From Flavobacteriales bacterium UBA6772 (GTDB lineage Bacteria > Bacteroidota > Bacteroidia > Flavobacteriales > UBA7430), in the NCBI GenBank assembly GCA_905182215.1, contig CAJJAI010000055.1, positions 1-34,357 on the forward strand: 34,357 bases of DNA, read 5' to 3'. The notes beneath the pieces are model-generated. The model worked only from the letters and a program-made list of their open reading frames with translations, had not been told where the DNA came from and ran no database searches. The position numbers were made by a program, and so were the translations under genes. Below, in pieces: positions 9,215-17,153 of the stretch; position 1 is the stretch's first letter; every line of letters begins with the position of its first letter.

Positions 9215-10417
9215 TTATTTACCTAGCACATAATTCGAGAGGTATTCGTAGTGTTTTGTGAGTTTCCCATTCTCACAAATAGTAGCTCTTTCTATAATTT
9301 TAGTTGGATCTTCAGACAACAAACAAGGTAAAATATGCTTTATCATTTCTGCGCCAAAATCCTCAGAAGCATCTTTAGGCAACTCACAGGGTAAATTATC
9401 AACAGCCATAACAGTAATTACATTGGGCTTAGTAAAGTCATCTACCAATTCTGTTAAAGGATTGTAACCATAAATAGGATCAGCAATGGTAGAAGGCTCA
9501 ATAGTACTTGCTACAGGACCATCAATATCGCAAGAAACATCGGCAACAGTTCTAATTTTAAAGTCAGCTAATTTCGCATCCTCACGAGTAAACAAATAAG
9601 GGGAGTCTGCAGCATAATAATGACCAGCAATAAACATTTCTGAAACTTTAGCGTATTTTAAGAAGTCAGATTTATACAATTTTGGATTTGCATAGAAATC
9701 ACTTTTAGACGATGTAGATCCATCAATACGAACATTGTAATCAAGTGTATTTAAATGAACAAAAACAGGTTCAGCAAAAGACTCATTTAAGAAAGCTTCT
9801 TTACTTATTTCCTTAATTCCAATTAAGTTAATGATTTCCAAAATCCCATTACCAACTCTTCCAGAACCTGTAAGTACTATTTTAATTGGCTTTAATTTTA
9901 TTTTACTGAGCTCCGACTCCATTTCCACACGGTCTTCGCAAAGGTTAGCTGCTTTTAAATCGTACGAACCAGTACTTTTTCCATGCGCTAAAAAACCATT
10001 ATAACAACCTACAATTCCAGCATACCTTCCAAAACCAATCAATCGTTTACCCGATGCATTGGTCAGTGTTTCGTAATCGATCATACGAATATTTAAAGAC
10101 ATCATCTTTAAGAGCAAATCTCTATTATAAGGCTGTTCTTTAATAGTATGAGAAAAATAAAAATAGGTTTTATTGGCAATTAAATTCTCTTTAGGAACTT
10201 CCTTAACTCCAATAATAACATCACAATCAGATAAATCTTCTTGCATAACAACACCCAAATCAGCGTAATCATTGTCCACAAATCGTCTTATAGGACTTGG
10301 TTGTACTACTAATTCTAAATCTGTATATTGTTTTTGTACTTGAACACATTGCTCAGGACTTAAAGCAACGCGTTTATCTGGAGGAGTTTTACCTTCTCTA
10401 AGGATACCTATTTTCAT
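9215..10417 (-). CDS. Saccharopine dehydrogenase (Lys1)-like / AlaDH-PNT family NAD(P)-dependent oxidoreductase
   Basis: A 400-residue two-domain dehydrogenase. The N-terminal domain matches the alanine dehydrogenase/transhydrogenase (PNT) fold in the form used by fungal-type saccharopine dehydrogenase: GILREGKTPPDKRVALSP, then VKEVP with Lys72 and FSHTIKEQ with His90, corresponding to the catalytic Lys/His pair of yeast Lys1. The nucleotide-binding loop is GSGRVGNG near residue 185. A late DVSCDIDGPVAS motif is typical of the family. The substrate cannot be fixed from sequence: saccharopine, alanine or another amino acid are possible. It is the last of the minus-strand run aroQ-murB-small gene-dehydrogenase. 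A 68-nt gap separates it from the small gene, and I see no good promoter of its own there. Confidence 0.78.
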   Translation of the reverse strand: MKIGILREGKTPPDKRVALSPEQCVQVQKQYTDLELVVQPSPIRRFVDNDYADLGVVMQEDLSDCDVIIGVKEVPKENLIANKTYFYFSHTIKEQPYNRDLLLKMMSLNIRMIDYETLTNASGKRLIGFGRYAGIVGCYNGFLAHGKSTGSYDLKAANLCEDRVEMESELSKIKLKPIKIVLTGSGRVGNGILEIINLIGIKEISKEAFLNESFAEPVFVHLNTLDYNVRIDGSTSSKSDFYANPKLYKSDFLKYAKVSEMFIAGHYYAADSPYLFTREDAKLADFKIRTVADVSCDIDGPVASTIEPSTIADPIYGYNPLTELVDDFTKPNVITVMAVDNLPCELPKDASEDFGAEMIKHILPCLLSEDPTKIIERATICENGKLTKHYEYLSNYVLGK

Positions 10418-10485
10418 GAAGAAATTTTTGGGGATTCAAAAAACACAATCTTACAGTCTATAGACTACAAAAGGAATAATCAGTA

Positions 10486-10674
10486 TTACTCAGCTTTACA
10501 CTTCTCTTCGGACTCTGCACCACAAAAACCACAAGCCTCACCCTCTGGAGTAACTAAAGGATTGTTACTGGCACAAGTACCTTCAAACTCACCGTCTTTC
10601 TTTGCCCAAATCTTAATGGCAATTCCAGCTATTCCTAAACCCAATAAACCTATGGTTAATAATACTGTTTTCAT
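10486..10674 (-). CDS. Small membrane protein with a four-cysteine tail (NqrM-like pattern)
   Basis: A 62-residue protein: one N-terminal membrane segment (residues 3-20), a basic IKIWAKK stretch, then cysteines at 34, 48, 51 and 59 (TCAS, ACGFCG, KC). The layout of one membrane helix followed by a short Cys cluster resembles NqrM, the iron-delivery factor for Na+-NQR, but the motif is not the standard one. Similar short proteins are, as far as I recall, listed in flavobacterial genomes as 'membrane or secreted protein'. ATG 10674 is chosen because the -7 promoter element at 10690-10697 overlaps the track's start at 10692. Metal binding is inference. Confidence 0.7.
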   Translation of the reverse strand: MKTVLLTIGLLGLGIAGIAIKIWAKKDGEFEGTCASNNPLVTPEGEACGFCGAESEEKCKAE

Positions 10675-10689
10675 CTGTAGTAATTTTTG

Positions 10690-10697
10690 CAAATTTA
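10690..10697 (-). promoter_or_regulatory. -7 element of the small Cys-rich membrane protein gene (TAAATTTG)
   Basis: An exact TAnnTTTG match on the minus strand, 15 nt before ATG 10674. It overlaps the upstream in-frame start at 10692 and so argues for the shorter protein. Confidence 0.5.
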
Positions 10698-10739
10698 AAC
10701 CAAAGAATTTAAACTACGAATTTAAAAAGCCAAATAGAC

Positions 10740-11747
10740 TTATTTAATAATATTCACCTCCATATGCAAATGAATATCAAAGCTACTTTTCACAGACTCT
10801 TGAATCTTCTTCGCTAATTGATAAATATCGTTTCCATTAGCTCCACCATAGTTTACGAGTACTAAAGCTTGATTTTTATGTACACCGTAATTATCTATTA
10901 CTTTTCCTTTCCAACCTGATTTTTCAATCAACCAGCCAGCAGGAACTTTCACCTCTACATCGTTAATAGGGTAAGAAGGGATATCTTTATACTGCTCTTG
11001 TAATTTTATAAAATCAGATTTTAAAATCACTGGGTTTTTAAAAAAAGACCCTGCGTTTCCTATCTTTTTGGGGTCTGGAAGTTTTGATTCTCGAATAGAA
11101 ATCACAGCATCACTAACCTGTTTAGGTGTAGGGTTTACAATACTTTTACTTTCTAATACGGCAGTAATAGCACCATATCGAACATCAACGTTACCCGTAT
11201 TAGCCAAGTTAAAACGTACGGAGAGGATTATATACTCCCCTCTTCGGCTATGCTTAAAAATAGACTCTCTATAACCAAACTCACATTGAGAATTAGAAAA
11301 GACATGTACTTCCTCAGATTCAATATGAAAAGCTTCAAGATCCAGAAACACATCTTTTAACTCTACTCCATAAGCCCCAATATTTTGCATGGGTGCTGTT
11401 CCTACATTTCCAGGGATTAGAGACAAATTCTCAATTCCATTATACCCATTCTTTAAAGACCATAAAACGAAATCATGCCAATTTTCTCCTGCTTGAACTT
11501 TCACAGAACCATCTGTTAATCCTTCAATCCCTTTAAGATCAATTTTAATAACCAATCCTTCAAAATCTGAACACAACAGAATATTACTCCCCCCACCTAA
11601 AATTAATTTGGGGAGTTTTAAGAATTCTGGTTCTGCATATATTTTCCTTAAATCTGATCTAGATTCAATAATCGCAAAATAGCGTGCAGTACAATCTATT
11701 CCAAAAGTATTATAAGGCTTAAGCGAAACATTTTCTAAAACTTTCAT
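10740..11747 (-). CDS. murB: UDP-N-acetylenolpyruvoylglucosamine reductase MurB
   Basis: MurB is a cytoplasmic FAD enzyme that reduces UDP-GlcNAc-enolpyruvate to UDP-MurNAc with NADPH in peptidoglycan synthesis. The 335 residues fit a type I MurB. Motifs: SLKPYNTFGI at the N-terminus, the FAD-binding LGGGSNILL, NLSLIPGNVGTAPMQNIGAYG, the catalytic-serine region GNAGSFFKNP, and PAGWLIEKSGWKG. It lies 22 nt after aroQ on the same strand and is probably cotranscribed with it. Confidence 0.97.
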   Translation of the reverse strand: MKVLENVSLKPYNTFGIDCTARYFAIIESRSDLRKIYAEPEFLKLPKLILGGGSNILLCSDFEGLVIKIDLKGIEGLTDGSVKVQAGENWHDFVLWSLKNGYNGIENLSLIPGNVGTAPMQNIGAYGVELKDVFLDLEAFHIESEEVHVFSNSQCEFGYRESIFKHSRRGEYIILSVRFNLANTGNVDVRYGAITAVLESKSIVNPTPKQVSDAVISIRESKLPDPKKIGNAGSFFKNPVILKSDFIKLQEQYKDIPSYPINDVEVKVPAGWLIEKSGWKGKVIDNYGVHKNQALVLVNYGGANGNDIYQLAKKIQESVKSSFDIHLHMEVNIIK

Positions 11748-11769
11748 ATAAATACAATCAAATAAAAAT

Positions 11770-12192
11770 TTATGTCTGAAAATTCAAGCTCAATAAAGCC
11801 AAACGATAAGACTCTAAGCCGAATCCACTGATAGTAGCTTTACATTTCCCAGCGATTAAAGACTTATGTCTGTATTCCTCTCTTGCAGGAGGCTGAGAAA
11901 TATGAATTTCTATACAAACGGTTTCAATAGAAGAAATAGCATCGGCAATAGCTACAGATGTATGTGTGTATCCTCCAGCATTTAATAAAATCACATCACT
12001 AGAAAAGCCAACTTCTTGAATTTTATCAATCAAAACTCCCTCTATATTACTTTGAAAATAGTCAAGAGTAAGAGCAGGGAATTCCGTTTGTAAAGCACTT
12101 AAATACGCTTCAAAAGTTTGAGTACCATAAATAGAAGGTTCTCTAGTTCCCAAAAGATTTAAGTTAGGACCATTGATGATAATCACTTTCAT
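11770..12192 (-). CDS. aroQ: 3-dehydroquinate dehydratase, type II
   Basis: AroQ catalyses trans-dehydration of 3-dehydroquinate to 3-dehydroshikimate, step three of the shikimate pathway, as a dodecamer. The 140-residue length is typical of type II enzymes. Visible motifs are INGPNLNLLGTREPSIYG (with the flexible loop Arg and Tyr), NAGGYTHTSVAIADAI, and VEIHISQPPAREEYRHKS with the catalytic His. It diverges from xerD and heads a minus-strand run with murB. aroC, a later step of the same pathway, is separate at 18469-19548. Confidence 0.97.
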   Translation of the reverse strand: MKVIIINGPNLNLLGTREPSIYGTQTFEAYLSALQTEFPALTLDYFQSNIEGVLIDKIQEVGFSSDVILLNAGGYTHTSVAIADAISSIETVCIEIHISQPPAREEYRHKSLIAGKCKATISGFGLESYRLALLSLNFQT

Positions 12193-12276
12193 GTGTCTAT
12201 AATTGATTCTTAGTTCTTAAACAGAAACACTAAATTCATTCCCCTTTGAATAAGGTTTAGTTTATAGCTCGTTTCA

Positions 12277-12284
12277 TATATTTG
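12277..12284 (+). promoter_or_regulatory. -7 promoter element of xerD (TATATTTG)
   Basis: An exact TAnnTTTG match, 23 nt before the xerD ATG, in the aroQ-xerD divergent gap. The -33 region has TTTAG rather than a clear TTG. Confidence 0.55.
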
Positions 12285-12307
12285 CCTCTAGATTGCTAAG
12301 ATAACAA

Positions 12308-13207
12308 ATGAACTGGAAAAGAGCTTTAGAAGAATACGGTAATTACCTCGTTTTGGAGAAGGCATATGCCAACAACACTATCGAAGCTTACATACGTGAC
12401 CTTACAAAACTAGCTGACTTTTGTATATCGGACTTAGAAATTAAAGATTGTACAAAACTGAGCACCGAAAACATACGTTTATTCATAATTAACTTATACG
12501 AACAAGAAGCGTCTAGCAAATCTCAAGCTAGGATTCTTTCTAGTTTAAAGTCGTTTTACAATTATTTAGAATTGGAAGAATGTATTTCCGTAAATCCTTT
12601 TTCTAAAATAGACAACCCTTCTATAGTGCGTAAGCTCCCTGAGACACTCAGTAAGGAAGAGGTAGACACGATTATAAATTCGGTAGATTTATCAGGGAAA
12701 TTCGGGGAACGTAACAGAACAATTTTAGAAACACTTTACTCTTGCGGATTAAGAGTTTCGGAATTAGTAAATCTACAATGTTCGCGTATATTTTTAGAGG
12801 AAGGGTTTTTAATTGTCTTAGGAAAAGGATCAAAAGAACGACTTATTCCACTTAACAAAATTTTAATTACCTACTTAAAAAACTATTTAAGCCTAATTAG
12901 ATCACATCAAAACATAGCTCCAGGACACGAGGATTTTGTATTCTTAAACAACAGAGGGAAGCAATTAACGAGAGTTATGATTTTTACAATCGTACAAAAG
13001 GAAGCTATAAAAGCAGGAATACAAAAAAAAATAAGTCCTCATACTTTTAGACATTCTTTTGCGAGTCATTTATTAGAGGGAGGAGCAGATTTAAGAGCCA
13101 TTCAAAGCCTATTAGGACACGAGAGTATAAGCACCACAGAAATTTACTTACACATAGATCGTCGATTTGTGAGAGAAGAAATAATAGCACACCATCCAAG
13201 AAAATGA
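12308..13207 (+). CDS. xerD: Site-specific tyrosine recombinase XerD
   Basis: XerD resolves chromosome dimers at dif together with XerC. The 299 residues match the family length: an N-terminal SAM-like core-binding domain (about 1-85), then the catalytic domain with Arg in CGLRVSELVNLQ (about residue 149), GKGSKERLIPL, the HTFRHSFASHLL box (about 245), LGHESISTTEIY, and the nucleophile Tyr (about 279). I choose XerD over XerC from the neighbouring aroQ, an arrangement I recall from flavobacteria; sequence alone does not settle it. No attachment site or mobile element is nearby, so a housekeeping role is likely. Its last codon overlaps the MFS start (ATGA). Confidence 0.92.
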   Translation: MNWKRALEEYGNYLVLEKAYANNTIEAYIRDLTKLADFCISDLEIKDCTKLSTENIRLFIINLYEQEASSKSQARILSSLKSFYNYLELEECISVNPFSKIDNPSIVRKLPETLSKEEVDTIINSVDLSGKFGERNRTILETLYSCGLRVSELVNLQCSRIFLEEGFLIVLGKGSKERLIPLNKILITYLKNYLSLIRSHQNIAPGHEDFVFLNNRGKQLTRVMIFTIVQKEAIKAGIQKKISPHTFRHSFASHLLEGGADLRAIQSLLGHESISTTEIYLHIDRRFVREEIIAHHPRK

Positions 13208-14394
13208 TCCGATTTCCACACCCCAATATTCTGAAGCTTTTCATCATCAAAGGAACTTTATGGTTTATGATCATCATGCCTATCATCGTTTTGTTTTTTC
13301 AAGACAATGGGCTGAGTCTGCAAAGAATCATGATACTCCAGGCTTGTTACTCTTTGTCGGTAGGTCTCATGGAAATTCCATCGGGTTATGCAGCAGATAT
13401 TTTAGGGAGAAGAAAAACTCTTATTTTAGGTTGTATTCTCGCTTTTATAGGCTTCAGTCTGTTTTCTATTTCCTATAATTTTTGGTGGTTTTTAGCTGCT
13501 GAAATTCTACTTGGATTAGGTAACAGTTTCATTTCGGGTGCAGACACCGCACTTATGTACGATAGTTTACTAGAAGTTAAAGCAGAAGATCGATTCTTAA
13601 AATACGAAGGTAGAAGTATCTCAATTGGAAATTTCTCTGAGGCAGCTGCAGGAATTTTAGGTGGTTTTTTAGCTGCAATTTCTTTTCGCTACCCTGCCTA
13701 TGCTCAAGTTATAGTAGCATTCCTTGCCATTCCTTTTGCCATCAGTCTTACAGAACCGACTATTCATAAAGACCGACTTAAAAGTGCCTGGAAATCTATA
13801 TTTAAAGTGGTTCATTTTTCTCTTGTAGAACACAAAACCTTGCGAACACATATAATTTACTCCTCTGTTATAGGTGTAAGTACCCTAATGATGGCCTGGT
13901 TGGCTCAACCTTTTTTAAAGGATATTGGCGTAAACATGAAAAACTATGGACTGGTATGGGCTTTACTAAACATAATTGTAGGTGTTTTTGCTTTTAGAGC
14001 GCACTATATAGAAAAACGATTTACAGAACTAACGAGTCTATACCTTATAGGGTTCATTACCGTAAGCACCTATTTTATTATAGGAATTCATATGAGTTAT
14101 TTAAGTCTATTTATTTTGTTTATTTTTTATGCTAACCGAGGTTATGCGACTCCATTGCTAAGGAATTATATAAACAGATACACCGAGTCTAATGTACGGG
14201 CTACAGTTATGAGTGTGAGAAGTTTTATTATACGCATTAGCTTTGCTATCATCGCTCCTTTTATAGGTTGGATTGCAGATAACCATAGTTTGAATACAGC
14301 CTTTTTTACAATGGGGATAATAGGAACTGTTGTAAGTTCTTATTGTTTGATCTGGTTTTCTAAAAATAAAAATGACCAAGCAATTAATTACTAA
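13204..14394 (+). CDS. MFS transporter of unknown substrate
   Basis: A 396-residue inner-membrane protein with about 12 hydrophobic segments and the MFS loop 2-3 signature GYAADILGRRKTLILG. A second half begins around residue 215. Its start overlaps the xerD stop by 4 nt (ATGA), so translation is coupled. It is followed by the MbnP-like gene, which has its own promoter overlapping the junction. The substrate cannot be predicted; drug or metabolite efflux is typical of related proteins. Confidence 0.88.
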   Translation: MIRFPHPNILKLFIIKGTLWFMIIMPIIVLFFQDNGLSLQRIMILQACYSLSVGLMEIPSGYAADILGRRKTLILGCILAFIGFSLFSISYNFWWFLAAEILLGLGNSFISGADTALMYDSLLEVKAEDRFLKYEGRSISIGNFSEAAAGILGGFLAAISFRYPAYAQVIVAFLAIPFAISLTEPTIHKDRLKSAWKSIFKVVHFSLVEHKTLRTHIIYSSVIGVSTLMMAWLAQPFLKDIGVNMKNYGLVWALLNIIVGVFAFRAHYIEKRFTELTSLYLIGFITVSTYFIIGIHMSYLSLFILFIFYANRGYATPLLRNYINRYTESNVRATVMSVRSFIIRISFAIIAPFIGWIADNHSLNTAFFTMGIIGTVVSSYCLIWFSKNKNDQAINY

Positions 14395-14410
14395 TGGTCT
14401 ATTTATTGCT

Positions 14411-14418
14411 TACTTTTG
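14411..14418 (+). promoter_or_regulatory. -7 promoter element of the mbnP-mbnH-like operon (TACTTTTG)
   Basis: An exact TAnnTTTG match, 14 nt before ATG 14433. It lies downstream of the track's start at 14394, which argues that 14433 is the true start. The -33 region is weak (TTA at about 20 nt). Confidence 0.5.
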
Positions 14419-14432
14419 AAAAAAACAATTCC

Positions 14433-15374
14433 ATGAAAGCTCTACTTACTATTCTTATTGCAAGTGCATTGAACACTTTTACATTTGCACAATCTAAAGA
14501 AATCATTATAAAACTAAACCACGTTTACGATGGAGTTGTGTTCAATATAAATGACAGCTATTTGGTTGACGGGGATACTCCTGCTAAGTTTAGTAGAATG
14601 GAATATTACCTTCATCTCAATTCGATTGGAGAAACTTCTCTTGGAGAGGATAATTACATTCTTGTAAATACTCATCAAAACGATTACAGCATCGGAACCT
14701 TCGACGTTTCTGATGTAAATACATTGTCTTTTCACATTGGTGTAGCTCCAGGAGCAAATCATAGCGACCCTAGCTTATGGTCGAACTCACATCCTTTAGC
14801 ACCACAACAACCAAGTATGCATTGGGGTTGGGCTGCAGGATATAGATTTATTGCAGTTGAAGGTATGGTTGATGAAAATATTGATGGTATGTTTGAGTCT
14901 GTTTTACAATACCACGCGGTAGATGATGCATTTTATTCCTCTATAACAATAAGTGGAGCCGCTGTTGAAGACGAATCTTCTATTACTTTTTTCATGGATG
15001 TGAATTACCACAAAATGTTTGCAAACATAAATACGTCTGATGGAGGGGTATTCCATGGCTCTCAAAATCAAAACCTTGCACTTATAAATAACATCGTCAA
15101 CAACAATGTTTTCACTGTTGCAGAAAACCTGGCTTTATCAGAAGCAACAATTGGAACAACGATTTTCCCAAATCCTTTTACAGACGCAATACATCTAAAT
15201 ATTCTACAAAACTCTAGTGTTGGTATATACAACACTCTTGGCGAATTAATTGAAGCTCATCAAATAGACAAAGGAGAACAAGTCATAAAAAGTAGTCACC
15301 TTCCAAAAGGAGTCTATATACTTTCAGTAAAAAATAGTCTAAGTACTGAAAATACAATACTTATTAAAAAATAA
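14433..15374 (+). CDS. MbnP-like copper-binding protein with a T9SS type A sorting domain
   Basis: A 313-residue secreted protein: signal peptide MKALLTILIASALNTFTFAQ, a beta-rich domain matching the MbnP family (about 22-235), and a T9SS type A sorting domain (about 243-313, IFPNPFTD then LGELIEAHQ and LPKGVYIL). The MbnP hallmark is seen at SLW116 and MHWGWAAGYRFIAVEG (His130, Trp131, Trp133). In methanotrophs MbnP binds copper through a kynurenine made from Trp by its partner MbnH; which Trp would be modified here cannot be told by eye. An MbnH-like di-heme gene follows after 26 nt. ATG 14433 is supported by the signal peptide and by the promoter at 14411. Confidence 0.85.
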   Translation: MKALLTILIASALNTFTFAQSKEIIIKLNHVYDGVVFNINDSYLVDGDTPAKFSRMEYYLHLNSIGETSLGEDNYILVNTHQNDYSIGTFDVSDVNTLSFHIGVAPGANHSDPSLWSNSHPLAPQQPSMHWGWAAGYRFIAVEGMVDENIDGMFESVLQYHAVDDAFYSSITISGAAVEDESSITFFMDVNYHKMFANINTSDGGVFHGSQNQNLALINNIVNNNVFTVAENLALSEATIGTTIFPNPFTDAIHLNILQNSSVGIYNTLGELIEAHQIDKGEQVIKSSHLPKGVYILSVKNSLSTENTILIKK

Positions 15375-15400
15375 TCTAGGGCTTACTCCCATTTTTTTTA

Positions 15401-16390
15401 ATGAAAATCCTATTCTATCTACTTATATTGCTGTCGCTTATATCTTGCGAGATAGACAATCCTATTTATGAGGGACTCTATAAATTAGAAATTCCTCTTG
15501 GCTTTCCGGAACCTCTAATTCCAGAAGACAATCAACTAAATGTGGACAGAATAGAACTAGGAAAACGCCTTTTTTTCGATCCCATTTTATCTGCAGACAG
15601 CACCATTTCGTGCAGTTCTTGTCATAAGCAAGAATATGCTTTTGCTGACAATATTGCCATAACACCTGGGATAGAGGGTAGACTTGGTGTTCGGAATTCA
15701 ATGAGTTTGGCGAATGTTGCTTACAACGACTTTTTTTTACGTGAAGGAGGCGTTCCAACATTAGAAATGCAGGTTTTAGCTCCTATACAAGACCACAACG
15801 AAATGGATTTTAATATTATTCCTGTAGCAGAGCGAATGAAATTAGATTCTAGCTATGTAGCACAAAGTCTAAAAGCATATAACAGAGAACCTGATGCTTT
15901 CGTAATTACTAGAGCAATATCAGCTTTTGAACGAACCCTTATAAGTGGGAATTCAAATTATGATAAAGATCATTTATCCGCATCAGAAAGAGATGGTAAA
16001 GCGCTCTTTTTTAGCGAATCTTTAGCTTGTTCTTCATGTCATGGAACATTTCTATTTACCAATCAGGGTATAGAAAACAACGGTTTGTATGCCAACTACG
16101 CAGATTCAGGTAGATATAGGTTAACTCATTTACAAGAAGACATAGGTAAGTTTAAAGTTCCTACATTAAGAAATATAGAACTTACTGCTCCCTATATGTA
16201 CGATGGCTCTGTAGAAAGTCTAGAAGAAGTAATTAGCCATTATGAGGCTGGAGGAAAAGAACACTTTAATCAGAGTTCACTTATAAAAGGCTTCAATTTA
16301 ACCAGTACAGAAAGAGAAAACCTCATAGCCTTTCTTTATTCCTTAAGCGATGAAGACTTTACACAAAACACAAATTTCCAAAAAGATTAA
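15401..16390 (+). CDS. MbnH/MauG-type di-heme cytochrome c peroxidase family lipoprotein
   Basis: A 329-residue di-heme protein with a lipoprotein signal peptide (LLSLISC, lipidated Cys16). Two c-type heme sites are present, C71-SSC-H75 and C210-SSC-H214. The family blocks GKRLFFDPILSADSTISCSSC, RNSMSLANVAYN, and the C-terminal VPTLRNIELTAPYMYDGS with LEEVISHYEAGG are all visible. By context it is the partner of the MbnP-like protein encoded 26 nt upstream; MbnH uses a bis-Fe(IV) state to oxidise an MbnP tryptophan to kynurenine. A classical hydrogen-peroxide-scavenging CcpA is the alternative, but the pairing favours the MbnH role. The gene is closed by the terminator at 16394. Confidence 0.87.
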   Translation: MKILFYLLILLSLISCEIDNPIYEGLYKLEIPLGFPEPLIPEDNQLNVDRIELGKRLFFDPILSADSTISCSSCHKQEYAFADNIAITPGIEGRLGVRNSMSLANVAYNDFFLREGGVPTLEMQVLAPIQDHNEMDFNIIPVAERMKLDSSYVAQSLKAYNREPDAFVITRAISAFERTLISGNSNYDKDHLSASERDGKALFFSESLACSSCHGTFLFTNQGIENNGLYANYADSGRYRLTHLQEDIGKFKVPTLRNIELTAPYMYDGSVESLEEVISHYEAGGKEHFNQSSLIKGFNLTSTERENLIAFLYSLSDEDFTQNTNFQKD

Positions 16391-16393
16391 ACC

Positions 16394-16432
16394 AAAAAAA
16401 AGTCTTTCAATAATTATTGAAAGGCTTTTTTT
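16394..16432. terminator. Bidirectional terminator between convergent genes
   Basis: The palindrome CTTTCAATAATTATTGAAAG is flanked by an A-run and a T-run. It lies between the convergent mbnH-like gene and the lipoprotein gene and can serve both. Confidence 0.9.
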
Positions 16433-16444
16433 AAAGAGTAAACT

Positions 16445-17047
16445 CTATAGTTTTTCAAGTAAATAAGTATATTCAAACTCTTCGTAGGCCACTAAGTCGG
16501 TAGAGTCTACATAAGTACGAAAGTCTTTCATAAAGAATACAAAAGTTTCGTCTGTTAACTCAACTACATGATATACTAATTCCTCTGTCGAAGAATCTAA
16601 GAAAAAGAGATCTTCGTTTAAGGTCCAATTGTACAATTTAGGTATAGAGTCGTATTCATCCCAAGTAACAGAACTTTCATTTACGTCAACTATAGTTAAA
16701 TTACTCTGGTGATCTACCACCAAAGTTTCTCTAGAATCAACAATTCTAACAGGAGGATCGTAAGGGCCATAATGCCCTAATTCGTGTGTAGTTTGAGTTT
16801 GAGTTATTTGCCATGTACCCAAAATTTTAGGCACTTCATTTTCATCGCAAATTCCATCACCATCCACATCATTTAAACAAACGTCATCGCAGTCTAAATA
16901 GTCCTCGGCATAAGTACAAGTAGCAGAAATGGTAGCAGTAGCACTATAATTACAAGCTGTTTCATCCATACAACCATTAATTTCGTCTTTTTTACAAGCT
17001 GAAAATACAACTGAAAGAACAAATATACTCAACAATACTTTTTTCAT
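16445..17047 (-). CDS. Lipoprotein with GCMDxxACNY motif and a lipocalin-like C-terminal domain
   Basis: A 200-residue lipoprotein (signal peptide ending VVFSAC, Cys18). Residues 25-70 carry the Cys-rich Bacteroidota surface motif (GCMDETACNYSATA, then CTYAEDYLDCDDVCLND) with a calcium-binding-like DVDGDGICDE. From about residue 74 (ILGTWQI) the sequence resembles lipocalin-like domains that begin with GxW, ending in a beta-strand. No function is known. It has six Cys in the motif, likely disulphide-paired outside the cytoplasm. The perfect palindrome AACTAAATTTAGTT lies just before its start (17052-17065). Confidence 0.8.
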   Translation of the reverse strand: MKKVLLSIFVLSVVFSACKKDEINGCMDETACNYSATATISATCTYAEDYLDCDDVCLNDVDGDGICDENEVPKILGTWQITQTQTTHELGHYGPYDPPVRIVDSRETLVVDHQSNLTIVDVNESSVTWDEYDSIPKLYNWTLNEDLFFLDSSTEELVYHVVELTDETFVFFMKDFRTYVDSTDLVAYEEFEYTYLLEKL

Positions 17048-17103
17048 CTTTAACTAAATTTAGTTTGATTCAATATTACGATATATATTTTAGTTTAGAA
17101 ACC

Positions 17104-17132
17104 AAAAACGCAGCGATGAAGGCTGCGTTTTC
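17104..17132 (-). terminator. Terminator after the dicarboxylate symporter gene
   Basis: Arms AAAACGCAGC and GCTGCGTTTT enclose a 7-nt loop, with a T-run on the minus strand. It lies 22 nt past the stop of the symporter gene. Confidence 0.85.
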
Positions 17133-17153
17133 AACAAAAAATTGTCAACAATT

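Noticed and set aside
10455-10466. 12-bp palindrome AGTCTATAGACT before the dehydrogenase gene
   Set aside because: A perfect 12-mer palindrome is expected several times by chance in 34 kb, and no other regulatory sign accompanies it.
12308-13207. Tyrosine recombinase as the integrase of a mobile element
   Set aside because: The gene is flanked by aroQ and has the length and context of housekeeping XerD. There is no tRNA, direct repeat or cargo region next to it.
14394-14432. Earlier start of the MbnP-like protein in the ORF track
   Set aside because: The -7 promoter element lies at 14411-14418, downstream of that start, and the signal peptide begins at 14433.
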